A DNA stretch of 64,000 nucleotides from Marthasterias glacialis (taxonomy: Eukaryota > Echinodermata > Asteroidea > Forcipulatida > Asteriidae): positions 8,420,129-8,484,128 of the forward strand of contig OU452228.1 in NCBI GenBank assembly GCA_911728455.2, in the 5' to 3' direction. Position numbers and translations under genes: made by a program. Numbering within the stretch: the stretch's first letter is position 1; every line of letters begins with the position of its first letter. Positions 11,746 through 25,900 of the stretch are shown here, in pieces. The notes below the pieces were generated by a model, which saw only the letters and a program-made list of their open reading frames with translations, was not told where the DNA came from and ran no database searches.

Positions 11746-13826
11746 AATGGGTGGTTACTCTGCACACAATTACCGTAAACCCGAGAGACCAATTAATAAA
11801 CTCCTTCCGCGGCAGTGAAGTTATCCGAGAAGTTCTCTCGATCCACTAAGCGAAATTAGTAGTAGTCCTAACCTCAGGACTTTATAATAAGCAGAACAGT
11901 TCTTTTCAGAACCAAGTTCCGCCCCAACCCAACCACCCCCACCCCCACCCCCCACCAAATTCCAAAGTCTACTCCGCGGTAATAGAATAATAACAGGACA
12001 AGTTCTCACAAGAACAATCTGCTGTATATAGCAAAGTAGATGTAACCAATGTTGTTACCGCAAACCTAATATATCCCATAAACCCATCTACATAATTGTA
12101 CAAGGAAGTTTCTGAGTCTATCTGTCACTAATAAACTGGAAAAGACCCCCTCACTTTCAGAGACTCGCTCATTAACAAAACAATCAACATTATTGATATA
12201 ACTTCGATACAAGTTATTTTATTTTACCTACGTAGCATTTCCTTGTTTACACTCTCAACAAATTGTGTGATACAAAAAAGGGTAGTAATAATAAATGATT
12301 CTTGGATAAAGATTAAAAAAAATATTTCACGATAAATTTCCGTGTCAAAATTAACAGATTTACGAACACGCGTAAACATAATATGTCATTTTAACCTTGT
12401 ATTTTACTTAACCATCACGTCAAACTATGTTATAAAGAAAAGCGTCAAGGTCAAATTCAGTTTCAATAGATAGAGTCCTAATGAGAATTAGAAAAGTTAC
12501 AAATCTCCAACCTCACGTTAACATTGTGTAAACTGTCATAATTAGTGTTATTGCACACACAGTCAGAGCGAATGTTGAAACATGACGTCATTAGATATCA
12601 ACAACAAAATGGATCTGTAGTACATTCCAAAGAGGAATTAGTGCGTCAGTCAAAAGGTCAAATTCAGTGCTGTTTTGATTGAATGTCATGAAAAAGATAG
12701 GAATGAACTTAAAATAATTCCTGTGCAAAAATGCACACAGCCACAGCGGCATAGCGACCGAGAGGTGTGGGGTGTGACACCCCCACAATGTTTTCCTAAG
12801 TCGGCATTTAGAGCCTCGGTCGGCAAATTGAGCACCAAACTTACCTGAATATGGGCTCGGGCTGAACATAAATCCATTCGGCAAGCCTAGAGGTTTGCCA
12901 ACTGGATTTGCCGAGTGAAAATTTTAGTTTAATCCTTGTCGTGTGAGAAGTCCAACTTTGAATAACCAAATTTAATACTCTCGGCAACGTGCGGAAATCT
13001 ACACACTGAAAACACTAAAAGCCGTAGAGCGTCCGGGTGCTTCGCCCCGGACCTCCATAAGCTCCAGCAAACTCCAACAGTAGGGGATTTGTCCCGAGTC
13101 CAAAGTATTCAACGTTTGAATTTCAAAATTAAACGTCTATTTTCGGCAACTTGACGGTCCCACGTTATTGCTTTTACTTTCATTTGGTAATGACAGTCGG
13201 CAAATTTAGGCTTCCACCCCCCCCCCCCCTCAAGTGCCTTCACTACACCACTGAATGCACAGACCCATATAGTATTTGAAATGTGACGTCATTGGATGTG
13301 AGTGGATGTTGACAATTTTATTCACACTAGGAGGGTATCAACATAATACAGTGGCATTTTACACCATTTTAACGTAAGGTTAGAGACCTGTAATGAGTGT
13401 TTCCACTTTCGCAGGGACTCTATCTTTTTGGAAAATAAGTGCATCACAAAACTGAATTCCATTTTGGAACCCCTCAAGCTGAGTATACTAAATATATATA
13501 AAAAGCAAGGCCTCACGACACCATCAATGCGAATGCGGCTTTAACAAATTAAAAAAAAAACAATTACTGTTAAAGGGAAAGTGAATTGCTCTTTTTTGAT
13601 TAACATACCATCCAATTAAATTGTGAAAATTTCATCAAAATAGGGCGTCGCGTTTTGTGTTTCGTCGTGGATGTTATGCACGTTTATCTACATGCTTATC
13701 AAACGGAAATTTGTGAGTCGTCAAATGCTTTATTTCCCCGACTTGTACCGTATTTCAGACAGAAATATTTCTTAGCAGGATTAACTGATATAAACTGTGC
13801 AGTCAGGTTGAAACTTATCATTTGTT

Positions 13827-13832
13827 TTATTT
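13827..13832 (-). promoter_or_regulatory. Poly(A) signal of G4
   Basis: AATAAA on the minus strand lies about 96 bases beyond the G4 stop codon at 13928, consistent with this being the true 3' end of the gene. Confidence 0.6.
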
Positions 13833-13927
13833 ACTATTCTTTATCTTTTTATAGTAAGCAATCCTGCACTTTTTCTTTAATATTCCTTGTCACTAATTAA
13901 TCAAGTCTGACGCAGTGCTTTTGCTAT

Positions 13928-16900
13928 TCAGAAACACATTAAATTCACGGTAAATTCACAATTCGCTGTATTACCGGCTTGGTCCTCAGCGATATATTGA
14001 ACATTTTCGAGCAGACCACAAAAGAAATTGAACCCGGACTGAATGTTTGATTTGACCGTCACTTCTTTCCCGGAGTTATCCTGGAAGACTGGCTCTTCCC
14101 AATGGACAATTTCCGAACCGCCCCTGGTCTCTTTCTCAATCGGGTTCGGACATCTGATTACCTGTGGTGGCTCTTCATCTAGAATTCAAACACAATTGAA
14201 TTGTATTATCAATTAAATAAGTACATGAACTTAATACTATTTTATAACTTATTAGAAACCATTCTTTTGATACGGGTCGCTGTAAAACGCTTAGTATAAC
14301 TTTACGGTTGTCCGCAATTATAGTAAATGTGTTGAGACCACGCTTCTATGTAAATCGCCGTAATTTCCGACTGGAATATTTATTTGAGTGCGGTCTGCAA
14401 GGGAATATAAATATACCTCTGACTGTAATGCTGAATGTGCATGTGCTTTCGAGTCCGGCCTCATCACGTGCTGTGTACGTGACCACCGTTACTTCATCCA
14501 GGTAGAACCGCTCCTTGCCAGCCGAGGGGGAAGCCTCGATGGTCGGCGTTCCAATATTGTCTCGTGCCTCCGGACTGTCCCATGTCGTTGTGGTAAAGTT
14601 TTCATGGAGATTGGTGGGGAGCAACATGTCCTCTGGACAGGTGATAAATTCCGGAGGCTCTAAATCTAAAATACATTTCAGAACGTTAGCGTCACGAAAA
14701 CTTGTTAATGCAACAATCAACAACATGTTTACCGTTCTATGATAAACACAAATTAGGTGGAGTAGAGTAATTTTAGTCGTATGTTCGAGTATACTTCTAC
14801 TTTCCTTTTAAAATTAATGCGTTACCTTCCTCAGACACGGTGAATTCACATCGTGCAGTATTACCAGCTTGGTCCTCTGCGATATACCAAACACTCACTG
14901 GTCGACCCAAGAAAAACGTAGACCCGGACGGACGATTGAAGATGATCGCGACGTCATGCCCGGAGTTATCTTGGAACACCGGCTCTTCCCAGTGGACAAC
15001 GGCTAGACGATTGTCGGTCTTTACTGCAAAAGGGTCTGGGCAGCGGATAACTCGAGGTGGTTCCTCGTCTAGAGTTCAAAATGCTGGAAATTACTCAAGT
15101 TATTCTGAAGAAGTACTTCGTACTAGCTAGCTCAGGCTAGAAAAAATTGAAGATTTGAAATGCATATCTAAATGGGTGGTTTTCTTTTAAAAGGGGCAGA
15201 TCGTAAAGACACATTGAGTTACCCTACCCGTTGTTGTGCTTTGTAAATAAAGGGGTTATTGCAGAGAAACTGAGTGTTCTTTAAGAATTTTAATTAGTTT
15301 TAAATAAATTTTAATTATCATAGCTGTTGTGTCATCTTGCACTTATAAATGCTGAACAATACTGTATTCACCATTATGGGTCTATGTTAACATACAAAAG
15401 TACCGCAAGAAAATACAGCATATTTAGGGATTATTGCTATAGATATGATGCAATTTGTGATGATACCTTTAACTGTAATGCTAAAAGTACAAATGCTCTC
15501 GAGTCCAGCTTCATCACGTGCTGTGTAGGTGATGACCGTTCCTTCATCCAGGTAGAACCGCTGCTGCGTAGCGGACGGTGACGCCTCGAGGACCGGCTCT
15601 CCGTCATTGTCTCGTGCCTCCGGTTGGTTCCAGTTTGCAGGGTTGGTTGTGAAGTTCTGGTGCAGATCGGTCGGGAGAGAAATGTCACCGGGACAGGTGA
15701 TGAATTCTGGAGGCTCAATATCTGATGGTGGAGTAAAGAACATTGGAAATGAAATGAACAGTAAGCAGATTGAATAACTGAATTCAAGTGTTGCTCTTTT
15801 TCTTACCGGTGCATCTGTTTTGCACTGATTGGTCTGACCATGTACCATCTGCCTGACACGTTCTAGAACGAACTCCTCTTAACTGGAAACCACAGGCGCA
15901 TTCGTAGGAACATTGAGATGTGTAGTCCAACTGGCGTTCCATACAGTCGGGTGGTACGATCCTCATATGCATTACCGCGACCAAGATGGGACAAGTCTTG
16001 GCTGGAAGAAACACAAGAAGTTATTAAATTGTGTCTGGTACCCAGTGCTATTTATTCGATTTGTCACTTAGTCACCAGTGTCTAGCGGTTTAGAATGATG
16101 AAGGTCGTGGGTTCGAATCTCATCCGAGATGCCGTTGGCTAAAAATCTAAACCATGCTGTAAAAATCAGTTAATTATAAATTGTTTGCAGTGAGAAACAT
16201 TGAGTGACATATTGAAAAGTGTCCTTTACTTGCAGTTTAGTTTGTTGCCATTTTGTTTCGAAGTATATTTGTACCATTGCATCTACCAGTCGTAGTAGAC
16301 CATTCCCCGTCATTCTGTGCCTCGTTCAGGTTGCACCGTATCTGTAAGCTACCTTCCTGCTCGTAGCCCTCGCTGCACGTCAGGTTACACAATGTCCCAA
16401 TCCCCATGTCCGTGGTGTTACATGACACTTGGTAGCCGTTGCTTGGTGGTAGAAATATACCACATCCCACTGAAAGTAAGCAATGAGTTGAAGCTTTCCG
16501 TTTAAACACTTTGCCTTTTCTACACAGGAGAACACAAGGGTCGTTTTGATACACATTTTAACCAAACTTTTAATGAGAAAATCACGGTTTAGGAATCTAT
16601 GTTTCGTAAATGTATTCTATCTTTTGAAGAAGAACAACTTTTTATGGCCCAATTAAGGATGAAAGATTACATTTGAAAGAAAGATTCTACTTGCAGCAAA
16701 ATAACCAAACGAATCATTGAAATACGTTTTTTTGGCCAGAAGGACATAAAAAATGATGAAGGTGTAACCCAGGAAACTGGTTCACCAAAAATAAAATGAC
16801 GGGGATAGCTAAGATGGAAGAATAAAACAGGATCTAAATGATAGAGTCGCGAACTTTCTTTAAAAAAACAAAACAAATTTGAACAAAAGTTTTCTTTTAA

Positions 16901-19900
16901 AAATAGAACCTGAAAATGTAAATTTAATTCAAAACTTTCCACAAAAAAAAATAAATTCAAGTTAACTTATCTCAACAAATCTCTATATTCTATTAACTAA
17001 ATTAACTTTGGCGAAACCAAGACCACTAAAAGAAATCTGACTGTTTGTACATATGAAAAAAAAACACATTTGTGAAACCAGCACAGTGCTAAAAGAGAAT
17101 CACTACAAATTGCATTCCGACATTAACCTGAGAATACAAGGAAAAGCAAAAGAAATGATTAGAGTATCGTACATGAAAATAAAATAAAATATAAAAGTCA
17201 CCGATTGTATGATCCTTTAAACCTTAGACACCAGAGCGCTTCCAAGAAATTATAAACACTCTTAGTACATGTACTGCTTAAAGGCAAAGTATACCTTTGG
17301 TTTTTGGAACCGTACGTTTGCCTTAATGCTATATAATTGTACATATATACCATAAAACTAACCTGTGTGAATTTCATTTCAAAAGGTGGCAGCGTTTTTG
17401 AGATATCGCCAAAAATCTGGAGCGGTTGCGTTCACGCAGAAGAAGTATCCGTCATTGGAATACACATTCTGAGAAGCGTTACGGCCATAACGCTTCTCAG
17501 ATTCAAGTTTTTGGGGGATAAAAAGTGATATATTTTTCCGTAACTGCAGTACTTCGAAGTGAAAGTTTCTCAAAATGCATTATACTATCCAAAACTGCTG
17601 TACTCCTTACCAAGTAAGTTTTTATTGCCAAAAATTTTCAGAGTCATTACCAAACGTATGCAATGCCTTTAAAGAAATACACAAGTAAAGAAAGACGTGA
17701 AATTGTTAGCAAACTAGTTAAGAACGATGGGTATATAGATCATAAGTCAAAAAGAAAAAACGAATACACTGTATAAGTATTATGTTTAAAATCCAAAATT
17801 CGAAAGTAGAAATTACAAAGGTGAATAAAACTCATGGACGCACTACGAAAACTGTAGTTAAGAAAATAATATGTCATCAGTCTTACTAAACAAAACAAAA
17901 AACTTTAGGCTCTCGAACAAAAACCACAAAAGTCTCCAACCTTGGCTCTAAATTCAAACAAACACTAAAACATCAACCAGTCCTGCACTCATCCGTACAA
18001 ACCGGTAAAACTTTCTAATGCATACTAATGAGGTTGAGGAACCACTGGTCAGAACATTTTATGGCCAGACGGAAGCAAAGATAATGCCCCAGGGCATGAG
18101 CTGATTTATGGCCTTCTAGCAGTAAACCTCCCTCCAAGAGTAAAGTTTAGACATTGAGTAATGTAGTGATCACATACCAATTGTGGTTACAAGCGCTCAT
18201 ACTACACTGTGTGTTACTAGCAAGATATCGATAAAATTGATACAACCTTACAAGTACTGGTAAGAACAATTCAAAGACTACACTCAGCTTAAAACTTAGT
18301 TAGATCTTAGAACTACCTGTGGTTAGATTTATCAGGGTGCTTGGACCATTAAGACCAAGCATATACATGTGTAAGCAAAGTTACCTCCATAATGCAGAAA
18401 CTAAAATGGGCATTAACAAGGAAATTTATAAACTAGAAAACTAAATCTTCCTGGAGAAAAGTACAAAAGAAAAATAAATCGATGAGATTACTGGATCCCC
18501 TTCAGCATTACTAAAACAATGATGATTTCACTAGCTGTTTAAAAACACGATAAAAGGTATCCTAAACATTCTTGCCAACCATGTTCAAGCTATAAAAAAA
18601 ACGACATCAATCTTATCAAATTAATACACCAAACAAAACAGTCAAATCTTCTAAAAACTCCTAACTTGGTGTTAAATACACATTTCTCAACCATTGAAAC
18701 TTTATGAGCCAAAAGTTAATCAAACTAAAAGAAATATGATCCCTTAGTAGTAAAGATCTAAATTCCCCAAGAAAACACACCAGCAGTATATGAGGAAAAG
18801 TTATCATCTCTTTATAATTCGCCGAATGGTGTGTGTGTGAGTTTGTTTAGGCATTCAAACCGGGGACTTATAACAAAAGAGGACAATAGGGTCCCCAGTT
18901 GGAAAAGGTCCCCAGTTGGAAATCGTGTACAAAACCAATGGGAGCTATTGCTAAAAAGTTATAGTACAAACAAAAGAGGGACAATAGGAGGTCCCCGGTT
19001 GGAGGTAAATACACACTTGTGTGTGTGTGTGTGTGGGTGTGTATGTTATTGGATCTCCTCCCTGGATACCGCATCAAACCTCGCCAACTTTACACAAACG
19101 AAAGGTGTAATAAAAGGAACTCATAAATAACACGGAGGGGGAAAATAATTAACTGAACGGGAAAAATACAATAAACGAAACGGGTTATAATAAACGGGGC
19201 GGGGAAAAACATACGGGACGGGAAAAAATGGATGGGACTGACAATTTAAACAAAAAATGGGCTGGGAAAGAAATGAACGGGATGGGAAAGAATGAAAGGG
19301 GCTGAGAAATAATAAAAGGGACTAATAAATAACACGGAGGGGGGAATAATAAACTGAACGAGAAAAATATTTGTATGTCAGCTCCACAAATATTTTAGTC
19401 GTGTTTTAACCGTATTTTAAACGTAAATGGCAAATTAAATTACTCAATAAAGAAAAGCTAATGACAGACCACCATGACCCGCGCAAAGCGCGGGTTTCCC
19501 GCTAGTACCGCTAGATCTAAATTCCCCAAGAAAACACACCAGCAGTTATACGAGGAAAAGTTATCATACAACTAAAAGCAAAAACAAAACAAAAACTCAC
19601 CAAAATTATTTGAGCAGCAAACGGAGAAATAATAGCAGTTTATGTCCGGAACTTATACATGTGCTTTCTCTGCTGCCAAACTGCTCACTGACCGCATGGT
19701 CTAAAACAACTGAGCTCTATGGTCTAAGACAGTGGCCAGTCAAACCATAAATCAACCGGAGTCAGGGGGCTCATGACAGAATAATGGGTTCTTAAAAGCT
19801 TAATGGGAAACACTCTTTAAAAAAAAAAGGTTCTTCCAGTGGAGCTACATTCAAAACAAAAATATTTTCAAACTAAATAAATAATAAGGCTAAGAAATAC

Positions 19901-22900
19901 CTTCCTATACAAAGGCCAGAACAAATGCGATGATGAGAGCTAAATTTGAAATGTACAATTTTAATGAAAGACGCCACAGATCATGTATCCAATATTTTAG
20001 AGTGCATTCTGTGATGATTGAAATTCAATGTGCTCTATCCATCATGATTCGTTTAATAGCATTATTAGAGCTTAGCTACCAAACCTCTGACATATGGTCA
20101 TGTAGAATTGATAGACATTATATGCCAATGTAAGCTTATTGAATGTGTATTAAATTCATCAAAATTAAGCAATGTGGTGGATTTTTTCCTCATTGGTCTC
20201 ATTGTAACCAAACCGAGGCTAGAATCCAAAAATAGCCTGGCTCCTTTCTTGTGTAAATGGTGTACACTCAACGCATCAGCTTCATTGAGTTTAGGGGGAC
20301 GAGACCAAATGGTCCAAGTTACGTTTCTGTAATTGATCAAGTAGACCCTCAAATCAACAAGTACCGTCCATGAACGGCATATTATTAGAAAATAAAGATC
20401 ACCAATCAACAATTGAAAATGCACTTACATTACGCATAGTTTAAATGTAAATTGTAAAAAGTGATTAATAAACATATTGATCTGGCTTAAAAGAGACAGG
20501 TGATACTGATCAACAGGTACAGTGGCGTGATGTTATCCAATAACCACACGGCCGTGTGTACCTTCGTCATAAGAAGACTGAGTTTCTGAATTTAAAGAAT
20601 GTAAAGAACAGAGTCAAACATGTTTATGTTACAGAGTAAATAACGCAAACTTTTTTCATGCGGAGTTGGCTGAAATGATTACAATTGATAACAATAAGGG
20701 GGCGACTTTATCAGGGGGGCGACTCTGTCATGGGCGACATTGTGAAGGTGAAGGTGACTTTACGAGGGGGCAACATGACTGACATCCCGACTATCCGATC
20801 TGCCGTCCTGGGCGACTAGAGACTGCTCATCTTCAGGGGTAGTTCATGCGTTTTTGATCACAGTCGTGGGTCAACGTGCTGCATTCGTAAACGTCTTTAA
20901 TTAATAACACGACATACTCATAAGAGTTCTTTGCAATTGAAATGTCGATCCTTCTTACAATTTGTACGAATTCCATACAATTGGTTCAGCACATTCTGAA
21001 GCTTCTTATGTTTGAGTTTAGTGGTGACATTATCTTCCCAAAATATTTTATGGCGAAGATAAAATGGATTTATAATTAACCAGTCAGTTTTCATGTGGTT
21101 TATTTCAAATATAGGTCTAAACATGAACTTTGTTGGGAAAACACTTATCAGTGATGTTCGATTTTTTTTCCATATTTGTAACTTTTGGCAGAAAACACGT
21201 TCCTTAGCTTGTTATAGATTTAATATAATCGAAAGTCGAGGCTCCTCAAAGTCACGACCTCAGAGAGATTTTCCTAACGAATGGAAATTTGTTTGTAGTC
21301 TTTCATGATAAATTTATTGGGAACTTATATCTTGATCAAAAAGTGTTGTAGATAAAAATTTAACTTTAGTTTAAATCTATAAGTTGAACTTTGGTTAACG
21401 TTGTCTTTAATTACATGATAAGCTGAAATGTTCACAAAGGTATTAAACGGGCGGAAGTCCATCGGTTTATTTACAAGGAAATGAAAAACGTATGATAAAA
21501 ATTAGTGAAATCTAAAAACATTTCTTATAGTTACACACCGACGCAACTGTCTCCTGTGGAACTACGTTTATATCCCATAGCACATGTACAGATCTTCCTT
21601 CCGTTGGGCTGAGAACAGCCAGTTGATCCGGTACCACAGGAACATGGACGTTCTGCAACAACAAAAAATCTAAAATTATCATTTGTATGTAAATGTGTTT
21701 TATTAGACATATTTACATAATAAAACATTGGAAGTAGCAACAACCTGCCAATCTACCCTTCCCAATCCTTTACCATATCGAACAATATCCTCCAGTCCAC
21801 TGTAATTAGCTCATTTTTTTTGGTTTGCCTGGCTTCGTCACGTGCGTGGATACATTGTCAATTTTCGTGAGTCCCATCCAATACAACCATGTGGTTAAAC
21901 AAAGGTTTTATGTTTGGTAAAAATTGGATTGAGTAGATCATGGTTAAGCCTGCTCGTTTTAAAGCATTCAATCCAACGTAACCAAACCGAGGCTTGAATC
22001 CAATGCCAGTCTGGTCCACTTGTTTGGATGAGAATCATTGGCAATGATTGCCAAGTGCACACACAGGGAGCACGACTCCAGTTGGTAGCAGTAACATTAA
22101 GGTTTATTATAAACAACTACTTAAGATCACCTCGACAAGTCCTTGAGTCTTCTGACAGGGACTGCCATGATCCCGGGCAGTAACACCTGTAGGAACCCAT
22201 GGTGTTCGTACAGCCCTTCTGGCAATCAGCAAGACCACCACTTTCTTCACACTCATTGATATCTACACACAGATTGATTGGGATATTAAAAAAGAAAACA
22301 TTCACGGTAATGAAACAAAGTTAGACAAACCAAACCAGCAAAACAAGTTTTATTCATATTTGTATGTCAGCTCCACAAATATTTTAGTCGTGTTTTAACC
22401 GTATTTTAAACGTAAATGGCAAATTAAATTACTCAATAAAGAAGAGCTAAAATGACAGACCACCATGACCCGCGCAAAGCGCGGGTTTCCCGCTAGTACC
22501 GCTAGATCTAAATTCCCCAAGAAAACACACCAGCAGTTGTATGAGGAAAAGTTATCATACAACTAAAAGCAAAAAAAAAAAAAAAAAACTCACCAAAATT
22601 ATTTGAGCAGCAAACGGAGAAATAATAGCAGTTTATGTCCGGAACTTATACATGTGCTTTCTCTGCTGCCAAACTGCTCACTGACCGCATGGTCTAAAAC
22701 AACTGAGCTCTATGGTCTAAGACAGTGGCCAGTCAAACCATAAATCAACCGGAGTCAGGGGGCTCATGACAGAATAATGGGTTCTTAAAAGCTTAATGGG
22801 AAACACTCTTTAAAAAAAAAAAGGTTCTTCCAGTGGAGCTACATTCAAAACAAAAATATTTTCAAACTAAATAAATAATAAGGCTAAGAAATACCTTCCT

Positions 22901-25900
22901 ATACAAAGGCCAGAACAAATGCGATGATGAGAGCTAAATTTGAAATGTACAATTTTAATGAAAGACGCCACAGATCATGTATCCAATATTTTAGAGTGCA
23001 TTCTGTGATGATTGAAATTCAATTTGCTCTATCCATCATGATTCGTTTAATAGCATTATTAGAGCTAAGCTACCAAACCTCTGACATAATATGGTCATGT
23101 AGAATTGATAGACATTATATGCCAATGTAAGCTTATTGAATGTGTATTAAATTCATCAAAATAAAGCAATGTGGTGGATTTTTTCCTCATTGGTCTCATT
23201 GTAACCAAACCGAGGCTAGAATCCAAAAATAGTCTGGCTCCTTTCTTGTGTAAATGGTGTACACTCAACGCATCAGCTTCATTGAGTTTAGGGGGACGAG
23301 ACCAAATGGTCCAAGTTACGTTTCTGTAATTGATCAAGTAGACCCTCAAATCAACAAGTACCGTCCATGAACGGCATATTATTAGAAAATAAAGATCACC
23401 ATTGAACAATTGAAAATGCACTTACATTACGCATACTTTAAATGTAAATTGTAAAAAGTGATTAATAAACATATTGATCTGGCTTAAAAGAGACAGATGA
23501 TACTGATCAACAGGTACAGTGGCGTGATGTTATCCAATAACCACACGGCCGTGTGTACCATCGTCATAAGAAGACTGAGTTTCTGAATTTAAAGAATGTA
23601 AAGAACAGAGTCAAACATGTTTATGTTACAGAGTAAATAACGCAAACTTTTTCATGCGGAGTTGGCTGAAATGATTACAATTGATAACAATAAGGGGGCG
23701 GCTTTATCAGGAGGGGGGACGACTGTGTCAGGGGCGACTTTGTGGTGGTGACTTTACGAGGGGGCGACATGACTGACACCCCGACTACCCGACCTGCCGT
23801 CCTGGGCGACTATATTGCTCATCACACTGACAGTAGTAACTGCCGGGGAAGTTCATGCATTTTTTTTATCACAGTCGTGGGTCGACGTGCTGCATTCGTC
23901 CACATTTCTATTTAATAACATGAGTTCTTTGCAACTGAGAAGTTCATTTTGAAATGTCGCTAGTTCAGTACTGTAAAGTCCTTTTTACAGTTTGTACGAA
24001 TTCCATACAATTAGTTCAGCACATTCTGAAGCTTCTTATGTTTGAGTTTAGTGGTGATATTATCTTCCCAAAATATTTCATGGCGAAGATAAAATGGATT
24101 TATAATTAACCAGTCAGTTTTCATGTGGTTTATTTCAAATATAGGTCTAAACATGAACTTTGTTGGGATAAAACACTTATCAGTGATGTTTTTTTTCCAT
24201 ATTTGTAAATTTTGGAAGAAAACACGTTCCTTAGCTTGTTATAGATTTACCATAATCGAAAGTCGAGGCTCCTCAAAGTCACGACCTCAGAGAGATTTTC
24301 CTAACGAATGGAAATTGTTTGTAGTCTTTCTTATATCTCGATCAAAAAGTGTTGTAGATAAAAATTTAACTTTAGTTTAAATCTATAAGTTGAGCTTTGG
24401 TTAACGTTGTCTTTAATTACATGATAAGCTGAAATGTTCACAAAGGTATTAAACGGGCGGAAGTCAATCGGTTTATTTACAAGGAAATGAAAATCGTATG
24501 ATAAAAATTAGTGAAATCTAAAAACATTTCTTATAGTTACACACCGACGCAACTGTCTCCTGTGGAACTACGTTTATATCCCATAGCACATGTACAGATC
24601 TTCCTTCCGTTGGGCTGAGAACAGCCAGTTGATCCGGTACCACAGGAACATGGACGTTCTGCAACAACAACAAATCTAAAATTATTATTTGTATGTAAAT
24701 GTGTTTTATTAGACATATTTACATAATAAAACATTGGAAGTAGCAACAACCTGCCAATCTACCCTTCCCAATCCTTTACCATGTCAAACAATATCCTCCA
24801 GTCCACTGTAATTAGCTCATTTTTTTTGGTTTGCCTGGCTTCGTCACGTGCGTGGATACATTGTCAATTTCCGTGAGTCCCATCCAATACAACCATGTGG
24901 TTAAACAAAGGTTTTATGTTTGGTAAAAATTGGATTGAGTAGATCATGGTTAAGCCTGCTCGTTTTAAAGCATTCAATCCAACGTAACCAAACCGAGGCT
25001 TGAATCCAATGCCAGTCTGGTCCACTTGTTTGGATGAGAATCAATGGCAATGATTGCCAAGTGCATACACAGGGAGCACGACTCCAGTTGGTAGCAGTAA
25101 CATTAAGGTTTATTATAAACAACTACTTAAGATCACCTCGACAAGTCCTTAAGTCTTCTGACAGGTACTGCCATGATCCCGGGCAGTAACACCTGTAGGA
25201 ACCCACGGTGTTCGTACAGCCCTTCTGGCAATCAGCAAGACCACCACTTTCTTCACACTCATTGATATCTACACACAGATTGATTGGGATATTAAAAAAG
25301 AAAACATTCACGGTAATGAAACAAAGTTAGACAAACCAAACCAGCAAAACAAGTTTTATTCAGTTAAGTTTTGTAAGAAAATATATTACCTTATCAACTT
25401 ACCAACACAACCAGAACCACTTTGCCGATAGCCTGCCATGCAACTACATGTTCTGACTCCATTTTCGTCTGTACATGATGTAGATCCAGCGCCACAGTTA
25501 CATTGAGTTAGGGATGCTGGGGACAAGACAACAGTAAACCCCATAAATACAAATATGACTCAAGCTTTTCCCTGCAAAAATTCAAACCGTCGTTTCGTGT
25601 CTTCTCAAACACGTGACCACCTTAGTTAAGAACTATTGTTAAAATGACCGTGCAATTCGAACAACCATCACAACCAATAATATATCATTCCTTAATTGAG
25701 GGTACATTGATTTATGTTTACAACGTGTGCAAGAAAACTTGAGCATTAGAGGCGTTGTATTGCCCGGTGTTTGTGCCTGGCCCAAACCTCAAGTAAACAA
25801 CGGGAGAAGCATGAGTTGTTATTCAATATAAATGTACCTCTTTCACAACTGAGACCATCGGTGCTTCGTTGGTACCCATTATAACACTGACAGTACCTTG

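Larger units (their letters stand above)
10256..13927. other. Intergenic region between G4 3' end and G2 5' end
   Basis: This region holds a block shared with the G4 upstream region (10490-10610), a G tract near 10615, the minisatellite at 10970-11745, a second shared block (12100-12300), fragments of repeats around 12760-13240 with a C tract near 13220, and the G4 3' flank. No exon was supported. Confidence 0.6.

Noticed and set aside
10673-11767. A 364-codon open frame on the minus strand with 60-residue repeats
   Set aside because: It is produced by the 180-bp minisatellite dimer. The two unit types are read in different frames, and there is no domain, signal peptide or splice context.
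20098-20424. A 108-codon frame repeated in both tandem units
   Set aside because: It is present twice only because of the 3-kb duplication. It has no start context or domain and lies in intron sequence.
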